From: Alistipes sp. UBA936
GTDB lineage: Bacteria > Bacteroidota > Bacteroidia > Bacteroidales > Rikenellaceae
Assembly: GCA_002293505.1 (NCBI GenBank)
Contig: DBDI01000026.1
Location: forward strand, 1-24,152
Direction: 5' to 3'
DNA: 24,152 nt
The translations under genes were made by a program, and so were the position numbers. Shown one piece after another: positions 22,424 to 24,152 of the stretch. The notes under the pieces are model-generated. The model was not told where the DNA came from and searched no databases. It was given only the letters and a program-made list of their open reading frames with translations. Position 1 is the stretch's first letter. The number at the start of each line of letters is the position of its first letter.

Positions 22424-24013
22424 ATGGCAAAAATCGATTTAACCAAGTACGGAATTTCCGGGGCCGTGGAGATAGTGCACAACCCCTCCTACGAACAACT
22501 CTACCGCGACGAAACAAACCCAAAGAACGAAGGATTCGAAAAGGGCGTGGAAACATCCACAGGCGCTGTCGCCGTAAAGACAGGAATCTTCACCGGACGC
22601 TCGCCCAAAGACCGCTATATAGTTAAGGACGCAACCAGCGATCAACACATCTGGTGGGACGGTACGATCAACAAGCCCGTCTCCCCAGAAGTGTACAACC
22701 ACTGCAAGGCGCTGGTGCAAAAAGAACTCAGCAACAAGAAATTGTATGTAGTGGACACGTTCTGCGGAACAAACGCCGACACGAGGATGAAGGTGCGCTT
22801 CATTATGGAGGTGGCGTGGCAGGCCCACTTCGTGACCAATATGTTCATCCGCCCGAGCCATTACGAGCTGGAAAACTACGGCGAGCCCGACTTCGTGGTG
22901 ATGAACGGCAGCAAGACCACAAACCCCAACTGGAAAGAACAGGGACTTAATTCTGAAGTCTTTGTGATGTTCAACCTGACCGAAAAAGTGCAGATCATCG
23001 GCGGAACGTGGTATGGCGGCGAAATGAAGAAGGGTATGTTCGCGATGATGAACTACTACCTGCCCCTCAAGGGAATGGCTTCGATGCACTGCTCGGCCAA
23101 TGTGGGTGAAAAAGGCGATGTGGCTGTCTTCTTCGGCCTGAGCGGCACGGGCAAGACGACCCTTTCGGCGGATCCGAAACGCTATCTGATCGGTGACGAC
23201 GAGCACGGATGGGACAACAACGGTGTGTTCAACTACGAGGGCGGATGCTACGCAAAGACGATTAATCTCTCGGCGGAAAACGAACCCGACATCTGGAGGG
23301 CTATCCGCCGCGACGCACTGTTGGAGAACGTGGTCATCAAGGCCGACGGAACGCCCGACTACGCGGATGGGTCGGTCACGGAAAATACCCGTGTGAGCTA
23401 TCCTATCTACTTCATCAACAAGATCGTGTTGCCCTCGAAGGCGGGTCACGCCAGCAAGATCATCTACCTGTCGGCGGACGCTTTCGGCGTGTTGCCTCCG
23501 GTTTCGATCCTCGACGACGCTCAGGCGCAGTATCACTTCCTGTGCGGTTACACCTCGAAGTTGGCTGGTACGGAACGCGGTATCACCGAGCCCGTTCCTT
23601 CGTTCTCGCCCGCGTTCGGAGAGGCGTTCCTGACGCTCCATCCTACGGTGTATGCGAGCACCCTCTCCAAGAAGATGAATGAGCACGGAGCAAAAGCATA
23701 TCTGGTGAACACCGGCTGGAACGGAACCGGCAAGCGCATCAGCATCAAGGACACCCGTGCGATCATCGACGCCATCATCGACGGCTCGATCGAAAAGGCG
23801 CCCACAACGCATATCCCCATTCTGAACCTGACTGTACCTACGAAGCTGAATAACGTTTCGGAAGGCATTCTGGATCCGCGTCAGACATACAGCGACGTTA
23901 AGGTTTGGGAGGAGAAAGCTCGTTCGCTGGCTGCCAAGTACATCAAGAACTTCGAGCAGTACACCGACACGCCGGAAGGCAAGGCGCTGATACCCGCCGG
24001 CCCGGCCCTGTAA
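22424..24013 (+). CDS. pckA: Phosphoenolpyruvate carboxykinase (ATP)
   Basis: This 529-aa cytoplasmic enzyme interconverts oxaloacetate + ATP and PEP + CO2 + ADP. Length matches the ATP-dependent family (about 530-540 aa). Visible motifs are TGRSPKDRY near 58-65 (oxaloacetate-binding Arg), the GGEMKKGMF lysine near 202, MHCSAN with the metal-ligand His near 222, the P-loop GLSGTGKTTLS at 238-248 and the metal-binding LIGDDEHGW near 255-263. Late FSPAFGEAFL and NTGWNGTG also fit. In many Bacteroidales PckA works in the carboxylating direction during succinate fermentation; direction here is inference. The gene has its own promoter region and a strong terminator, so it appears monocistronic. 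It diverges from the large surface lipoprotein gene. Confidence 0.97.
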   Translation: MAKIDLTKYGISGAVEIVHNPSYEQLYRDETNPKNEGFEKGVETSTGAVAVKTGIFTGRSPKDRYIVKDATSDQHIWWDGTINKPVSPEVYNHCKALVQKELSNKKLYVVDTFCGTNADTRMKVRFIMEVAWQAHFVTNMFIRPSHYELENYGEPDFVVMNGSKTTNPNWKEQGLNSEVFVMFNLTEKVQIIGGTWYGGEMKKGMFAMMNYYLPLKGMASMHCSANVGEKGDVAVFFGLSGTGKTTLSADPKRYLIGDDEHGWDNNGVFNYEGGCYAKTINLSAENEPDIWRAIRRDALLENVVIKADGTPDYADGSVTENTRVSYPIYFINKIVLPSKAGHASKIIYLSADAFGVLPPVSILDDAQAQYHFLCGYTSKLAGTERGITEPVPSFSPAFGEAFLTLHPTVYASTLSKKMNEHGAKAYLVNTGWNGTGKRISIKDTRAIIDAIIDGSIEKAPTTHIPILNLTVPTKLNNVSEGILDPRQTYSDVKVWEEKARSLAAKYIKNFEQYTDTPEGKALIPAGPAL

Positions 24014-24031
24014 ATTTTTCTATTTTTCGAG

Positions 24032-24059
24032 AAAGGCGTCCACATCGGGCGCCTTTTTT
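24032..24059 (+). terminator. Rho-independent terminator of pckA
   Basis: A 10-bp stem (24032-24041 with 24047-24056, one G-T pair) around a 5-nt loop is followed by a T-run to 24059. It begins 19 nt after the pckA stop. The T-run abuts the -7 element of the next gene. Confidence 0.9.
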
Positions 24060-24060
24060 G

Positions 24061-24068
24061 TATATTTG
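24061..24068 (+). promoter_or_regulatory. Putative -7 element (TATATTTG) before the aldo/keto reductase gene
   Basis: TATATTTG is a perfect TAnnTTTG match but ends only 4 nt before the likely ATG at 24073. No -33 box is visible at the usual distance, because that place is occupied by the pckA terminator stem. If real, the mRNA would be essentially leaderless, or translation would start at the ATG at 24136. Confidence 0.35.
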
Positions 24069-24072
24069 TCGT

Positions 24073-24152
24073 ATGGAAAAGAATTACTCGGCGGCTGCGG
24101 ACCGGTATGAAGCCGCGCCCGACCGCTATTCGAAAATGGAGTACCGCCGCTG
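24073..24152 (+). CDS. Aldo/keto reductase, N-terminal fragment (cut by window edge)
   Basis: Only 26 codons are visible, beginning MEKNYSAAADRYEAAPDRYS and continuing KMEYRR. An N-terminus of the form xxRYxxMxYRRCG is typical of the YghZ-like aldo/keto reductase group, which reduces small aldehydes such as glyceraldehyde-3-phosphate with NADPH. A DRY unit appears twice (ADRYEAA and PDRYSKM), one more than I expect for the family. The call rests on this short motif, so the family is probable and the substrate unknown. The gene follows the pckA terminator closely. Confidence 0.65.
   Translation, partial: MEKNYSAAADRYEAAPDRYSKMEYRR

Overview
The window looks like a chromosomal segment of a high-GC member of the Bacteroidota, most likely Bacteroidales and possibly an Alistipes/Rikenellaceae relative. 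Three things support this. Matches to the Bacteroidota -7 promoter consensus TAnnTTTG sit upstream of most transcription units. The TamA-like barrel protein carries a lipoprotein signal (TamL type). Surface-type lipoproteins with acidic residues after the lipidated Cys are present. The family placement is inference; no rRNA or tRNA gene is visible to test it.

Layout. Positions 1-539 (-) hold the 5' part of ftsY (SRP receptor). Diverging from it is a three-gene overlapping operon (+): a cation diffusion facilitator (579-1514), a 1413-aa TamB-like protein (1511-5752) and a TamL/BamA-family outer-membrane lipoprotein (5739-8048). A small lipoprotein gene (8002-8631, -) converges on tamL and overlaps its 3' end by 47 bp. 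Next come four minus-strand alpha-glucan genes, transcribed right to left: a glycogen synthase (GT3)-phosphorylase (GT35) fusion (13236-17468), a GH133 debranching enzyme (11202-13187), a GT4 glycosyltransferase (9892-11205) and a GH57 amylase-family enzyme (8696-9895). The last three are coupled by 4-bp ATGA overlaps. Upstream of them lies hemW (17522-18802, -), then a 1061-aa surface lipoprotein (18977-22162, -). Across a 261-bp AT-rich divergent regulatory region is pckA (22424-24013, +). The right edge holds the first 80 bp of an aldo/keto reductase gene (+).

How the genes work together. CDF-tamB-tamL looks like an envelope operon, with the inner-membrane-anchored TamB spanning to a TamA-like barrel. 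The glucan block would synthesise, debranch and phosphorolyse a glycogen-like polymer; glgC and glgB are not in the window. pckA links oxaloacetate and PEP in central carbon metabolism.

No stretch over 300 bp lacks a gene; the largest gap is 22163-22423. I saw no CRISPR array, insertion sequence, prophage or RNA gene. The most interesting items are the synthase-phosphorylase fusion (which apparently lacks the arginine-rich regulatory helix of eukaryotic GT3 enzymes), an in-frame hairpin-bearing insertion in hemW, face-to-face -7 elements between ftsY and the CDF gene, a dyad over the pckA start region, and a hairpin directly in front of the 209-aa lipoprotein. Overall the window is mostly core metabolism and envelope biogenesis, not an obvious novel defence or mobile system.
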